Below are positions 51,902 to 61,863 of a DNA stretch of 64,000 bases, piece after piece. Source of the DNA: Mariniflexile gromovii (GTDB lineage Bacteria > Bacteroidota > Bacteroidia > Flavobacteriales > Flavobacteriaceae); assembly GCF_017814435.1 (NCBI RefSeq), contig NZ_JAGJCB010000001.1, forward strand, positions 320,814-384,813. The letters run 5' to 3'. Every line of letters starts with the position of its first letter. Within the stretch, counting starts at the first letter, position 1. The position numbers were made by a program, and so were the translations under genes. The notes beneath the pieces were generated by a model, which made no database searches, was not told the DNA's origin, and saw only the letters and a list, made by a program, of their open reading frames with translations.

Positions 51902-52942
51902 TTATTTTATATACTCAATGTTCTGTGCTGCGGCTTCATTTATACTATCAAAGAAACCTTGCTCATGCATCCATTTGTCGCTATAAACTTTGCTCATGTA
52001 ACGCGATCCGTGGTCTGGAAAAATCACTACAACATAATCGTCTTTCTTAAACACGCCTTCCTCTCCTAATTGTTTTAGGGCTTGAGTTGCAGCTCCTGAT
52101 GTGTAACCTACAAAAAGCCCTTCAGACCTTGCTAGTTCTCTTGCTGTATGTGCACTTTCTTCATCGGTTACTTTCACAAATTCATCAATAACATCAAAAT
52201 CTGTTGCCGTTGGAATTAAATTTTTCCCTAAGCCTTCAATTCTATAAGGATAAATTTCTTTTTCATCAAATTCTTTAGTTTCGTGGTACTTTTTAATTAC
52301 CGAACCAAAAGCATCAACACCTATTACTTTTATATTAGGATTTTGTTCTTTTAGATATTTTGCAGTTCCAGAAATGGTTCCACCCGTGCCGCTACAAGCT
52401 ATAAGGTGCGTGATTTTACCCTCTGTTTGTTTCCAAATTTCCGGTCCTGTTGATGCGTAATGGGCATCTATATTAAGCTGATTAAAGTATTGATTAATGT
52501 AAACCGAACCTTTCATCTCATTATGTAACCTTTTCGCTACTTCATAATAAGATCGTGGGTCATCTGCACTTACATGTGCTGGACACACATACACCTTAGC
52601 TCCCATGGTTTTAAGCATGTCTATTTTATCGGCAGAAGATTTAGAACTTACTGCAAGAACACAGTTATAGCCTTTAATAATGCTTACCATAGCAATACTA
52701 AACCCTGTATTACCAGAGGTGGTTTCTATGATAGTAGCGCCCGGAGTTAAAATCCCCTTTCGCTCTGCTTCTTCTATAATGTATGTTGCTATTCTGTCTT
52801 TTGAAGATTGCCCTGGATTGAAAGATTCTACTTTTGCGTAAAAGCTACCTTTGAATTTTGAAGCGACTTTATTAAGTTTAATAAGTGGTGTGTTACCTAC
52901 TAAATCTAATACATTATCAAAAACTTGATTTCTGTGTTTCAT
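51902..52942 (-). CDS. PLP-dependent cysteine synthase family protein, putative cysteate synthase
   Basis: The 346-residue fold type II protein has [18 protein letters not shown]48 binds PLP, in place of the usual [22 protein letters not shown] near 80 and [16 protein letters not shown] near 190 are the substrate and phosphate loops. The changed loops suggest sulfite or another nucleophile instead of sulfide. It lies upstream of the alpha-oxoamine synthase gene on the same strand, with 256 bases between. A promoter box CAAAAGTA is at 53002-53009. Ordinary O-acetylserine sulfhydrylase is the main alternative. Confidence 0.78.
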   Translation of the reverse strand: MKHRNQVFDNVLDLVGNTPLIKLNKVASKFKGSFYAKVESFNPGQSSKDRIATYIIEEAERKGILTPGATIIETTSGNTGFSIAMVSIIKGYNCVLAVSSKSSADKIDMLKTMGAKVYVCPAHVSADDPRSYYEVAKRLHNEMKGSVYINQYFNQLNIDAHYASTGPEIWKQTEGKITHLIACSGTGGTISGTAKYLKEQNPNIKVIGVDAFGSVIKKYHETKEFDEKEIYPYRIEGLGKNLIPTATDFDVIDEFVKVTDEESAHTARELARSEGLFVGYTSGAATQALKQLGEEGVFKKDDYVVVIFPDHGSRYMSKVYSDKWMHEQGFFDSINEAAAQNIEYIK

Positions 52943-53022
52943 AAATGCCTTTTAGGGAGTTATCATAATATTAATAAAAATATTTGTAACTTAAAACCTG
53001 ACAAAAGTAAAACTTTTTTTTA

Positions 53023-55089
53023 TTAACCACAAATCCCTTCTAAATCCAACAAAAAAGCGTACTCTAGGGCTACTTCTTTTAAACTTTCAAAACGTCCAGA
53101 AGCCCCACCATGACCAGCATCCATGTCCGTATGCAACAAAAGTATATTATTGTCAATTTTTAACTCCCTTAGTTTAGCAACCCATTTTGCAGGCTCCCAA
53201 TACTGTACTTGAGAGTCGTGTAGCCCTGTTGTAACCAACATATTTGGATATTTTTTTGCTTCCACATTATCATAAGGTGAATAGGATTTCATATAGTTAT
53301 AATATTCTAACTTGTTTGGATTTCCCCATTCATCATACTCACCTGTGGTTAAAGGAATGGAATCATCCAACATGGTAGTAACCACATCTACAAAAGGAAC
53401 AGCTGCAAGAATTCCGTTATACAATTCTGGATTCATATTAATAATGGCACCCATTAACATACCACCTGCTGAACCACCATAAGCATATAAATGCTTTGGT
53501 GATGTGTAATTTTGTTCAATTAAATATTTTGAACAATCTATAAAATCATGAAACGTATTTAATTTGTTTAATAGTTTTCCGTTCTCATACCAATCTCTAC
53601 CTAAATATTCACCACCACGAACATGAGCAATGGCGTAAATAAAACCACGATCGAGTAAACTTAGGCGTACTGAGGAAAATGAAGGATCGATTGTAGAACC
53701 ATAAGAGCCATAAGCATATTGCAGTAAAGGACTTGTGCCATCAAACTTCACTCCTTTTTTATAAACTAACGACATGGGTACTTTTACACCATCGCGTGCC
53801 GTTGCCCAAATACGTTTAGACTCGTAGTTTTCCTTTTTAAAGGTACCTCCCAAAACTTCTTGCTCTTTTTTAATCTCACTTAATTTTGTTTTGAAATTAT
53901 AATCAATTACTGAACTTGGTGAGGTTAAAGAATTGTAAGCGTAACGCAATACATCACTATCAAAATCAGGGTTACTACCTATATAGGCAGTGTAAGTTTC
54001 ACTTTCAAATGGAAGAAAATAATCTTCAGTGCCATCCCAACTGATGATGCGCAGTTTGTTCAATCCGTTTTCACGTTCATTAACTACTAAATAATCTCTA
54101 AAAATTTCAATATCTTCTAATAAAACATCCTTTCTATGTGCAATAACTTCTTTCCAATAACGCTTTTCTGTTTTGGTTTCACTTGTTTTTAGTAGTTTAA
54201 AATTGGTGGCACCATCACAATTGGAAATAATATAGAAACTGTCATTATAATGGGCGATACTGTATTCAAAATCTCGTTTTCGCTTTTGAAATATTTTAAA
54301 TTCTGCATCAGGCGTATCGGCATTTACAATACGATATTCCGAAGAAACCGTACTTGATGACCCAATAATTAAATATTTTTTTGACTTTGATTTATATATA
54401 AACGTATTAAATGTTTCATCAGCTTCATAAAAAACTTCTATGTCATCTTCAACATCTGTATGCAATTTATGCTTAAATATTTTATGCGAACGCAAGGTCA
54501 CCTCATCTTTCATACAGTAAAACAAGGTTTTATTATCATTTGCCCAAGTAGAACTGCTTGTTGTATTTAAAATTTTATCGGGGTAAATCTCACCTGTAAC
54601 CAGGTTTTTAATTTGAATGGTATATTGTCTCCTTCCAACCGTATCTACAGAAAAACTTACCAAGGTGTTATCTGGACTCACAGACATGCTTCCTAAATTG
54701 AAAAACGAAAAGCCTTTAGCCATCTCGTTACAATCGAAAAGTATTTCTTCAGGAGCTTCCAAACTGTCTTTTTTACGTGTGTAAACCGGGTAATCTTGCC
54801 CTTTTTCAAATCGGGTTATGTACCAATAGCCATTTAGTTTGTAGGGAACCGATGAATCGTCTTCCTTTATTCTGCCCTTCATTTCTTCAAACAAATCCTT
54901 TTGAAATGACTCGGTATGCTGCATCACTTCCTTTGTATAAGCGTTTTCTGCGTTCAAATATTCAACCACTTCAGGATTTTCTCTATCGTTCAACCAATAA
55001 TAGTTATCAATCCTAACATCTTTATGTTTTGTTAGTTTTTTTGTTTTTTTTGGTGCTTGAGGGATTTGGACAATGGTTTTTAAAGACAT
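53023..55089 (-). CDS. ptrB: Oligopeptidase B (S9A prolyl oligopeptidase family)
   Basis: The 688-residue protein has an N-terminal propeller (about 70-410) and an alpha/beta-hydrolase domain. YAYGGSAGGMLMGAI near 530 has the nucleophile Ser, GLHDSQVQYWEPAKW near 620 the Asp, and DAGHGGASGRF near 660 the His. The acidic TTGEYDEWGNP stretch fits PtrB's preference for basic residues at P1. It has no signal peptide. It cleaves short peptides after Lys or Arg in the cytoplasm. It is divergent from the YbaB gene. Confidence 0.93.
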   Translation of the reverse strand: MSLKTIVQIPQAPKKTKKLTKHKDVRIDNYYWLNDRENPEVVEYLNAENAYTKEVMQHTESFQKDLFEEMKGRIKEDDSSVPYKLNGYWYITRFEKGQDYPVYTRKKDSLEAPEEILFDCNEMAKGFSFFNLGSMSVSPDNTLVSFSVDTVGRRQYTIQIKNLVTGEIYPDKILNTTSSSTWANDNKTLFYCMKDEVTLRSHKIFKHKLHTDVEDDIEVFYEADETFNTFIYKSKSKKYLIIGSSSTVSSEYRIVNADTPDAEFKIFQKRKRDFEYSIAHYNDSFYIISNCDGATNFKLLKTSETKTEKRYWKEVIAHRKDVLLEDIEIFRDYLVVNERENGLNKLRIISWDGTEDYFLPFESETYTAYIGSNPDFDSDVLRYAYNSLTSPSSVIDYNFKTKLSEIKKEQEVLGGTFKKENYESKRIWATARDGVKVPMSLVYKKGVKFDGTSPLLQYAYGSYGSTIDPSFSSVRLSLLDRGFIYAIAHVRGGEYLGRDWYENGKLLNKLNTFHDFIDCSKYLIEQNYTSPKHLYAYGGSAGGMLMGAIINMNPELYNGILAAVPFVDVVTTMLDDSIPLTTGEYDEWGNPNKLEYYNYMKSYSPYDNVEAKKYPNMLVTTGLHDSQVQYWEPAKWVAKLRELKIDNNILLLHTDMDAGHGGASGRFESLKEVALEYAFLLDLEGICG

Positions 55090-55111
55090 ATTTATTCTTA
55101 AATTAGGGCTG

Positions 55112-55138
55112 CAAAAATATAAAAATTAAATAGCTTTG
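55112..55138. promoter_or_regulatory. Divergent promoters of ptrB and the YbaB gene
   Basis: CAAAAATA (55112-55119) is the minus-strand -7 box of ptrB, and TAGCTTTG (55131-55138) the plus-strand -7 box of the YbaB gene. Only 73 bases separate the two start codons. Confidence 0.5.
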
Positions 55139-55162
55139 TAGTGAATTCTAAATTATAAAATT

Positions 55163-55486
55163 ATGTTTGGAGATATGATGAATATGATGGGTAAACTTAA
55201 AGAAACCCAACGTAAAGTTGAAGAAACTAAAAAACGCTTAGATACTGTTTTGGTTGATGAAAAAAGCAACGACAATAAACTTAAAATCACCTTAACAGCC
55301 AATAGAACCATTAAATCTATTGATATTGATGAAAGTTTGCTTGAAGATAAAGAACAACTGGAAGATTACTTAATTCTTACCTTGAATAAAGCCATTGAAA
55401 AAGCTACAAGCGTAAACGAAGCGGAACTTGCCGCCGTTGCTAAAGAAGGCATGCCTAATATTCCAGGTTTGGATATGTTTAAGTAG
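55163..55486 (+). CDS. YbaB/EbfC family DNA-binding protein
   Basis: The 107-residue protein has [24 protein letters not shown] at the N-terminus (long helix) and [20 protein letters not shown] as the beta part, ending with [23 protein letters not shown]. Length and layout are those of the nucleoid-associated YbaB family, which forms DNA-binding dimers. It is usually next to dnaX or recR; here it stands alone, after ptrB's promoter. Confidence 0.9.
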   Translation: MFGDMMNMMGKLKETQRKVEETKKRLDTVLVDEKSNDNKLKITLTANRTIKSIDIDESLLEDKEQLEDYLILTLNKAIEKATSVNEAELAAVAKEGMPNIPGLDMFK

Positions 55487-55516
55487 GCTTCTTAGATTGT
55501 TAGGCTCCTTAGAATT

Positions 55517-56539
55517 TTAGAGGGTTAGATTTTTCAGAACTTCTAGAAATTTTTCATGCATGGCATCGGTATAATCTAAATGTGTAACGATACGCAGTTT
55601 ATTGGTGCCCATACCTATAATATGAACATTTTTATCTAAGAGTTTTTGAATGAATGTTTTTTCATTAACATCTCTATTCAATTCAAAAATAACAATGTTG
55701 GTTTCAATAGGTTCAACTGTTTTTATAATTGATAATTTGGACAAAGCTTCCCCTATTTCTTTGGCTTTTTTATGGTCGTCAATTAATCTTTCCATATTAT
55801 TATCCAATGCATAAAGGGCTGCAGAAGCTAAATATCCAGCTTGCCGCATGTTACCACCAAAAACTTTTCGGATTCTTATGGCGTTTTTCATAATAGTCTC
55901 ATCGCCAACTAAAACAGAACCTACCGGACACCCCAAACCTTTACTGAAACATACCGAAATAGTATCGAAAACTTCTCCATATTGCTCGGTAGTTTCATTT
56001 TTATCAACTAAAGCGTTCCACAACCGAGCGCCATCCAAATGAAATCCTAAATCCCGTTCATCACAAACCTTTCTAATTTTTAAAATCTCATTAAAATCCC
56101 AACAAGAACCACCACCTCTGTTGGCAGTATTTTCAATTTCAACCAATCTAGATGGACTATAATAATAAGCCTCTGGGTTTATAGCATCTATAACCTGTTG
56201 CGCCGTAAACATGCCTCTTTCGCCATCTATCAACTTACAGGACACGCCACTATTAAATGCAGCTCCACCAGATTCATAATTATAAATATGGGCGTATTTA
56301 TCACAAATTACCTGATCGCCCGGGCTTGTATGCAACTTAATAGCTATTTGGTTTGCCATGGTGCCGCTAGGAAAAAACAATGCCGTTTGTTTACCGAACA
56401 TGCTGGCAATTCGTGCTTCAAGCTGGTTAACGGTTTCATCTTCTCTAAAAACATCATCTCCAACTTTTGCTGCCATCATCGCTTCTAACATGCCTTTTGA
56501 TGGTTTTGTAACGGTATCGCTTCTTAAATCTATTATCAT
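55517..56539 (-). CDS. Low-specificity threonine aldolase
   Basis: The 340-residue PLP enzyme has RSDTVTKPSKGMLEAM at the start, a FFPSGTMANQIAI loop near 59, HLDGARLWNA near 172 (Asp contacting PLP) and SVCFSKGLGCPVGS near 204 with the PLP lysine. It splits threonine or allo-threonine into glycine and acetaldehyde. It is convergent with the YbaB gene (30 bases) and divergent from prfB. No clear terminator was seen between it and YbaB. Confidence 0.9.
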   Translation of the reverse strand: MIIDLRSDTVTKPSKGMLEAMMAAKVGDDVFREDETVNQLEARIASMFGKQTALFFPSGTMANQIAIKLHTSPGDQVICDKYAHIYNYESGGAAFNSGVSCKLIDGERGMFTAQQVIDAINPEAYYYSPSRLVEIENTANRGGGSCWDFNEILKIRKVCDERDLGFHLDGARLWNALVDKNETTEQYGEVFDTISVCFSKGLGCPVGSVLVGDETIMKNAIRIRKVFGGNMRQAGYLASAALYALDNNMERLIDDHKKAKEIGEALSKLSIIKTVEPIETNIVIFELNRDVNEKTFIQKLLDKNVHIIGMGTNKLRIVTHLDYTDAMHEKFLEVLKNLTL

Positions 56540-56631
56540 ATCAAAAAAATATAGGTAAAGCTATAAAATTATATTTAAGAATTGTTTTCTGCTCCTTGTA
56601 TAAATCCTATTTTTGTTCAAAATAAAAAACT

Positions 56632-57742
56632 ATGATAACTTCCGATCAAATTAAAGATCTTAATACCCGCCTAGACAAACTTAGGCACTATCTTTGACGT
56701 AGATAAAAAACTTATTGAAATACAAAACGAAGAAGAAAAAACCTTCGATCCCAATTTTTGGAACGACCCCAAAGCTGCCGAAGCCATTATGAAATCGCTT
56801 CGTGTTACCAAAAAATGGGTTGAAGATTATAACAAAGCCAAAACACTTACCGAAGATTTAGAAGTTCTTTATGAGTTTTATAAAGAAGGTGAGGCCACTG
56901 CCGATGATGTTGAACAGCAATATGAAAAAGCCTTCACGTTACTTGAAGATATTGAGTTTAAAAACATGCTTTCTGAAGAAGGTGATAGTTTAAGTGCCGT
57001 ATTACAAATAACCGCTGGTGCCGGTGGTACCGAAAGTTGCGATTGGGCAAGTATGCTAATGCGTATGTACCTTATGTACGCCGAAAAAAGCGGATTTAAA
57101 GTTAAAGAACTCAACTTTCAAGAAGGCGACGTTGCTGGCATAAAAACGGTGACTTTAGAAATTGAAGGTGATTTTGCATTTGGCTGGTTAAAAGGTGAAA
57201 ATGGCGTACACCGTTTGGTGCGTATTTCTCCATTTGATAGCAATGCAAAGAGACATACTAGTTTTGCTTCGGTTTATGTGTACCCCTTGGTAGATGACAC
57301 TATTGAAATTGAAATAAATCCTGCTGATATTGAAATCACAACCGCACGTTCTAGTGGTGCTGGCGGACAAAACGTTAATAAAGTTGAAACTAAGGTCCAA
57401 TTAACGCACAAACCTACAGGTATTCAAATACAATGCTCTGAAACCCGTTCGCAACATGATAACCGATCCAGAGCTATGCAAATGCTTAAATCTCAATTAT
57501 ATGAAATTGAGTTACAAAAGCAAATGGCTCAACGTGAAGATATAGAAGCTGGTAAAATGAAAATTGAATGGGGAAGCCAAATTAGAAACTACGTGATGCA
57601 ACCCTATAAATTGGTTAAAGACGTAAGAACTGCCCACGAAACTAGTAATGTAGACGACGTTATGGATGGAAATATTGGTCCGTTTTTAAAAGCATATTTA
57701 ATGATGATGGGGCAAAAAGTAGAAGACAATAATACATTATGA
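56632..57742 (+). CDS. prfB: Peptide chain release factor 2, with programmed +1 frameshift
   Basis: Translation starts at ATG 56632, reads 21 codons to CTT and meets TGA (56695-56697), the classic CTT TGA C slip site. A +1 shift continues at GAC (56696) for 348 more residues, 369 in all, normal for RF2. SPF (S199-F201) and GGQ (about 244-246) are the stop-recognition and hydrolysis motifs. The level of RF2 itself controls the shift. A search limited to ATG would wrongly begin at 56789. The next gene overlaps its stop by 4 bases. Confidence 0.96.
56683..56698 (+). promoter_or_regulatory. prfB frameshift site
   Basis: AGG at 56683-56685 is a short SD-like stimulator, followed six bases later by CTT (56692-56694), TGA (56695-56697) and C. 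It matches the known RF2 autoregulatory arrangement. Confidence 0.92.
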
Positions 57743-58356
57743 AACAAATAGATACCATAATTTTTGACCTGGGAGGTGTTTTGGTTGATTGGAATCCGGA
57801 ATACGTTTTTTTAGATGCTTTTGATGGTGATAGAAAAAAAATGGCGTGGTTTTTTGAAAACATTTGTACACATGATTGGAACGAAAACCAAGATGCAGGG
57901 TATCCTTTAGCACAAGCAACTCAAGATTTGGTCGACAAATTCCCCGAATATGCACATTATATTAAAATGTATTATGGCCAATGGGAAAACATGTTGGGCG
58001 GCGCTATTGAAGGCACCGTAAAAATTCTTGAAACATTCATTAAATCTGATAAATACAAAGTTGTTGCTTTAACAAATTGGAGTAGCGAAACCTTTCCTAT
58101 TGCTCAAAAACACTTTGAGTTTTTACAATGGTTTGAAGGCATTGTGGTTTCTGGAGATGAAAAAACCAGAAAACCTTTTAAAGACATTTATGATATTACT
58201 TTGGAACGTTTCAACATCACTCCAGAACATGCTATTTTCATTGATGATAATTTAAGAAATATTGAAGCTTCAAGTGCTTTAGGCATTAATAGTATTCATT
58301 TTGAAAGTCCAGAAAAACTCATTCAACAATTAAAAAACTATAATATTCATTTATAA
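57739..58356 (+). CDS. HAD superfamily hydrolase (HAD-IA)
   Basis: The 205-residue protein has [13 protein letters not shown] at the start: D10 is the nucleophile. [13 protein letters not shown] near 110 holds the motif II Thr/Ser, [14 protein letters not shown] near 140 the motif III Lys, and [17 protein letters not shown] near 172 the acidic pair of motif IV. It likely removes phosphate from a small metabolite. It starts inside the prfB stop (ATGA), and the following gene starts at its last base. Confidence 0.9.
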   Translation: MKQIDTIIFDLGGVLVDWNPEYVFLDAFDGDRKKMAWFFENICTHDWNENQDAGYPLAQATQDLVDKFPEYAHYIKMYYGQWENMLGGAIEGTVKILETFIKSDKYKVVALTNWSSETFPIAQKHFEFLQWFEGIVVSGDEKTRKPFKDIYDITLERFNITPEHAIFIDDNLRNIEASSALGINSIHFESPEKLIQQLKNYNIHL

Positions 58357-58697
58357 TGATAAAAATACTTCACAATAACAGATGCAGTAAATCGCGATGC
58401 GGAGTGGAATTTTTAGAAGCATCGGGAAAACCCTTCGAAATTGTAAAATATCTTGATGAAACTTTATCTGCTAAAGAATTAAAAGATATTATTAAACTTC
58501 TAAAAATAAAACCCATAGATTTAGTTAGAAAAAATGAAGCCATTTGGAAAACCGAGTTTAAAAACAAGACATTGAGTGATGATGAAATAGTTGATGCCAT
58601 GGTTAAAAATCCGAAACTTATTGAACGCCCCATTGTTATAAATGGCAACAAAGCGGTTATTGGAAGACCTACCGAAAAAATCTCAGAAATCATCTAG
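58356..58697 (+). CDS. arsC: ArsC/Spx family protein (arsenate reductase-like)
   Basis: The 113-residue protein has LHNNRCSKSRCGVEFL: C10 in the CxxS-type loop is the redox cysteine. RKNEAIWKTEF near 50, PKLIERPIVI near 88 and AVIGRPTEK at the end fit the glutaredoxin-linked arsenate reductase or YffB group. Its normal role may be general redox rather than arsenate. Its start overlaps the HAD stop by one base. No other arsenic gene is seen. Confidence 0.85.
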   Translation: MIKILHNNRCSKSRCGVEFLEASGKPFEIVKYLDETLSAKELKDIIKLLKIKPIDLVRKNEAIWKTEFKNKTLSDDEIVDAMVKNPKLIERPIVINGNKAVIGRPTEKISEII

Positions 58698-58763
58698 AAA
58701 TTCACCTAAAATCTTAGTTAAGTTAATTAACTTTTATTTAACAAAACAGCGTTAAACCATGGT

Positions 58764-58771
58764 TAGTTTTG
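58764..58771 (+). promoter_or_regulatory. -7 promoter box for the TonB-type receptor gene
   Basis: TAGTTTTG matches TAnnTTTG, 25 bases before the ATG at 58797. No -33 element stands out. Confidence 0.45.
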
Positions 58772-58796
58772 CAAGTCTAATTCGCAAAACGTAATT

Positions 58797-61292
58797 ATGT
58801 CAAAATTTTCAAGCTTCATTTTCATCTTTTTTTCGTTCATTTCTTTAGGATATGCACTGCCGGATAATGCCGATAAAAATATAACTATTTCTGGGAAAGT
58901 TATAGATAATGACACCAAAGAACCTTTAGAATATGCCACTGTAGCATTTTTTAGTAAAAAAGAAAATAAAATTGTTGATGGGGGTATTACAGACTCTAAC
59001 GGTAATTTTAGTATAAAAATTGAAAACGGCGTTTACGATATTACTATTGAATACATTTCCTATAAAAAAATAACGTTGCCCAATAAAAGGTTGAATTCAG
59101 ATTTGAATTTAGGCACTATTTCTTTGGAAATTGATTTTGCTGCTTTGGGTGAAGTTGAAATTATAGCAGAACGCACCACCGTTGAAATTAAACTAGATAA
59201 AAAAATATACAACGTAGGTAAAGACCTTACCGTTAGAGGCGGTACCGTTAGCGATGTGTTGGATAATGTACCTTCCGTTTCAGTAGATGTTGAAGGTAAT
59301 GTGGCTCTTAGAGGTCAAGATAATGTAAAAATATTAATAAACGGCAAACCTTCAGGTTTAGTGGGCTTAAACTCTACCGCTGCCCTACGCCAATTACCCG
59401 CCGAAGCTATTGAGCGTGTTGAAGTCATCACGTCACCATCGGCTAGATACGATGCCGAGGGTACTGCGGGTATTTTAAATATCATTTTACGCCGAAGCAA
59501 AATGCAAGGTCTTAATGGAGCCATTACAGCCAATGCAGGTTACCCGCTTTCTGCTGGACTTTCAGGGAATATAAATTACAGAACAGGTGATTTTAATTTT
59601 TTCAATACTACTGGCTACAGTTACAGAGAATCCCCTGGAAATTCAAAAACAGAAACGGAGTATTTTAATGGTATTGAACCGAGTACCTTTTTAAATGAAA
59701 AGCGTGAATTTGATAGACAAAGTAAAGGGTTGAGTACAAATTTTGGTGTGGAATGGTATATTAACGATACCGCTTCTTTAATAACATCTATTGTTTATAG
59801 AGATAGTGATGAAAATAATGATGCTACAAACCTTACGAACGAATTAGATGTTAATGGCAATATTTTAAGCACCATAAATAGATTCGATCCAGAAGAAGAA
59901 ACCGATAAAAATGTTCAGTACGCTGTTAATTTTGATAAGCAATTTGATGGTAATATGGATCATAGGTTAACCTTCGATTTTCAATATGAAAACAGTCAAG
60001 AAGTAGAAAAATCGTTAATTGTTCAAAATGGTGAAGATGTAGAAAATGTACAAACCATTGAAGAACAAAATAGCATTCTTTTACAAAGTGATTATGTACT
60101 ACCTATTGGAGAAAAGAGTCAATTTGAACTTGGATATCGCGGTAATTTTAGTGAATTGAACACCGATTATACTCTTTTGGAATTTAATGACGATGGAACT
60201 GTTGATGATGATGGCAGCAATAATTTGATTTATAGAGAATACGTTAATGCCGTTTACTCGCAATTTGGAAGTAAGATTAAGGACAAATTTTCCTTTTTAT
60301 TTGGATTGCGAATGGAAGCTTCAAGAATAACTGTTAACCAATTAACCAGTACCGATTTTGAACGCAAAAATTATCACGGTTTTTTCCCAACCTTAAATTT
60401 AGGCTATGAAATTTCAGAAAAACAAAGTATTACACTTGGTTACAACAGGAGGTTGAGTCGTCCGCGTTCTCGTTATATCAACCCATTCCCATCACGTAGT
60501 AGCCCTATAAACTTGTTTCAAGGAAATCCAGACCTTAACCCTAGTTACTCAAATTCATTTGATTTAGGCTATTTAAACCAAATAGGAAAACTTACTTTAA
60601 ATTCATCCATATATTACCAACACGCTACCGATGTGTTTTCATTTATAGCCCAAGGAACTGATGATTTTTACATTTTTGACACATCGCAGACCGTAAACAT
60701 AAACGACCCTAATTATGATGATTTAAACGATCAGTACACATTGGTTCAAGTTATAAAAAGAACACCTGTTAATTTAGCAACCAATGACCGATTCGGTTTT
60801 GAATTTACCGTAACACATAAACCAACCCAAAATTGGAACATTAACGGAAACTTCAATTTGTTTCATTCCACTACAAAAGGGTTTTATAATGGAACGGATT
60901 TTGGAGCAGAAAACTTAAGCTGGTTTGTTCGTTTAAACAATAAATACACCTTACCTTCTAAAATTGATTGGCAAACCAGAGTGTTCTATATGGGGCCATC
61001 TGAAGATGCCCAAAACAAAAACAAAGGTATGTTTTCAGCAAGTATGGCGTTCAGTAAAGATTTGTTTAAAGAAGCTGCATCTATTTCATTAAGTGTTAGT
61101 GATATTTTCAATTCACAAAAACGCATAAGCGAATCTACAACTCCAGAGTTTTATAGCAACTCAGAATTCCAACGAAGACAAAGAAGCTTTAACTTATCAT
61201 TTACTTACCGATTCAATCAACAGAAAAAGAAAGATTCAGGAAGAAATAGAGAAGGAAATGATGGAGGGGATAATTTTGATTTTGAAGGTTAA
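58797..61292 (+). CDS. TonB-dependent receptor-like outer-membrane protein with carboxypeptidase-regulatory domain
   Basis: The 831-residue protein has a signal peptide (about 20), a CarboxypepD_reg-like domain (ISGKVIDNDTKEPLEYATV near 30-48), a plug-like domain (TVSDVLDNVPSVSVDVEGNVALRG, EVITSPSARYDAEGTAGILNI near 140-225) and a 22-strand-like barrel closing with RSFNLSFTYRFN near 805. The tail is Gly/Asp-rich. No SusD partner is seen. The ligand is unknown. Confidence 0.9.
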   Translation: MSKFSSFIFIFFSFISLGYALPDNADKNITISGKVIDNDTKEPLEYATVAFFSKKENKIVDGGITDSNGNFSIKIENGVYDITIEYISYKKITLPNKRLNSDLNLGTISLEIDFAALGEVEIIAERTTVEIKLDKKIYNVGKDLTVRGGTVSDVLDNVPSVSVDVEGNVALRGQDNVKILINGKPSGLVGLNSTAALRQLPAEAIERVEVITSPSARYDAEGTAGILNIILRRSKMQGLNGAITANAGYPLSAGLSGNINYRTGDFNFFNTTGYSYRESPGNSKTETEYFNGIEPSTFLNEKREFDRQSKGLSTNFGVEWYINDTASLITSIVYRDSDENNDATNLTNELDVNGNILSTINRFDPEEETDKNVQYAVNFDKQFDGNMDHRLTFDFQYENSQEVEKSLIVQNGEDVENVQTIEEQNSILLQSDYVLPIGEKSQFELGYRGNFSELNTDYTLLEFNDDGTVDDDGSNNLIYREYVNAVYSQFGSKIKDKFSFLFGLRMEASRITVNQLTSTDFERKNYHGFFPTLNLGYEISEKQSITLGYNRRLSRPRSRYINPFPSRSSPINLFQGNPDLNPSYSNSFDLGYLNQIGKLTLNSSIYYQHATDVFSFIAQGTDDFYIFDTSQTVNINDPNYDDLNDQYTLVQVIKRTPVNLATNDRFGFEFTVTHKPTQNWNINGNFNLFHSTTKGFYNGTDFGAENLSWFVRLNNKYTLPSKIDWQTRVFYMGPSEDAQNKNKGMFSASMAFSKDLFKEAASISLSVSDIFNSQKRISESTTPEFYSNSEFQRRQRSFNLSFTYRFNQQKKKDSGRNREGNDGGDNFDFEG

Positions 61293-61311
61293 TAGTCCAA
61301 CATATAAAAAC

Positions 61312-61348
61312 AAAAAAAGGGAAGCTAAAATTTAGCTTCCCTTTTTTT
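61312..61348 (+). terminator. Intrinsic terminator after the receptor gene
   Basis: AGGGAAGCTAAA and TTTAGCTTCCCT form a near-perfect palindrome between A and T runs (61312-61348). It can serve the small minus-strand gene at 61368 as well. Confidence 0.88.
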
Positions 61349-61367
61349 GTGGAATTATATTGTTAAG

Positions 61368-61544
61368 TTATGAGTTTTGACGTTTAGCCTTCTTCTCTTC
61401 TCTCATTTCTTTTAATCTTTCAATTAAAGCTCCACCAATCCAATAAGGAATTACGAAGGTTAATAAGAAAATCATTAACCAAAAGCCTAATGTTAAAATG
61501 GTTAAAAAAGCTAAAAATCCTAAATATTGGTCAAAATCAAACAT
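61368..61544 (-). CDS. 58-residue membrane hypothetical protein
   Basis: The minus-strand ORF encodes MFDFDQYLGFLAFLTI... with one or two hydrophobic segments (about 8-40) and a very basic end (RLKEMREEKKAKRQNS). It is small but has a clean start and stop and sits alone between the receptor terminator and the VOC operon. I have seen similar short proteins in Flavobacteriaceae. Its function is unknown. Confidence 0.6.
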   Translation of the reverse strand: MFDFDQYLGFLAFLTILTLGFWLMIFLLTFVIPYWIGGALIERLKEMREEKKAKRQNS

Positions 61545-61647
61545 AATTGTATGTATCTATTAAAAAAATATTACGCAAATATAATGCAAAGGTTCTTGTT
61601 ATACAATATCAAATTAAAATTTATTAACAGAGTTTTCAAGACTGCTT

Positions 61648-61857
61648 TTATTGTAACAGCTCACAGTTAAATCCGTTTGTATTTAAAATGCTTACTACCA
61701 AATTGACATTGATGCTGCAATTTTCAATTCTTAAAATGTTATCGCAATCTTCTAAATCAAAATTAATATAAGAATTTGGCAAATGGATGGCTAATTCACT
61801 TAACACCGTTTTTGCTGTGTTTTCATCTGCAATATTCGTTTTAAAAATCTCAACCAT
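61648..61857 (-). CDS. Small protein at the end of the VOC operon
   Basis: The 69-residue protein (MVEIFKTNIADENTAKTVL..., SYINFDLEDCDNILRIE, SINVNLVVSILNTNGF) has the alternating pattern of a small ferredoxin-like or heavy-metal-associated fold, but lacks a CxxC pair. It ends 6 bases before the VOC gene start in the same direction. It is likely co-transcribed. Function unknown. Confidence 0.6.
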   Translation of the reverse strand: MVEIFKTNIADENTAKTVLSELAIHLPNSYINFDLEDCDNILRIENCSINVNLVVSILNTNGFNCELLQ

Positions 61858-61863
61858 AATTAT

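Noticed and set aside
56695-56697. Early stop in prfB that looks like a sequencing error or a broken gene
   Set aside because: The CTT TGA C context with AGG upstream is the known RF2 autoregulatory frameshift, and both frames are well conserved.
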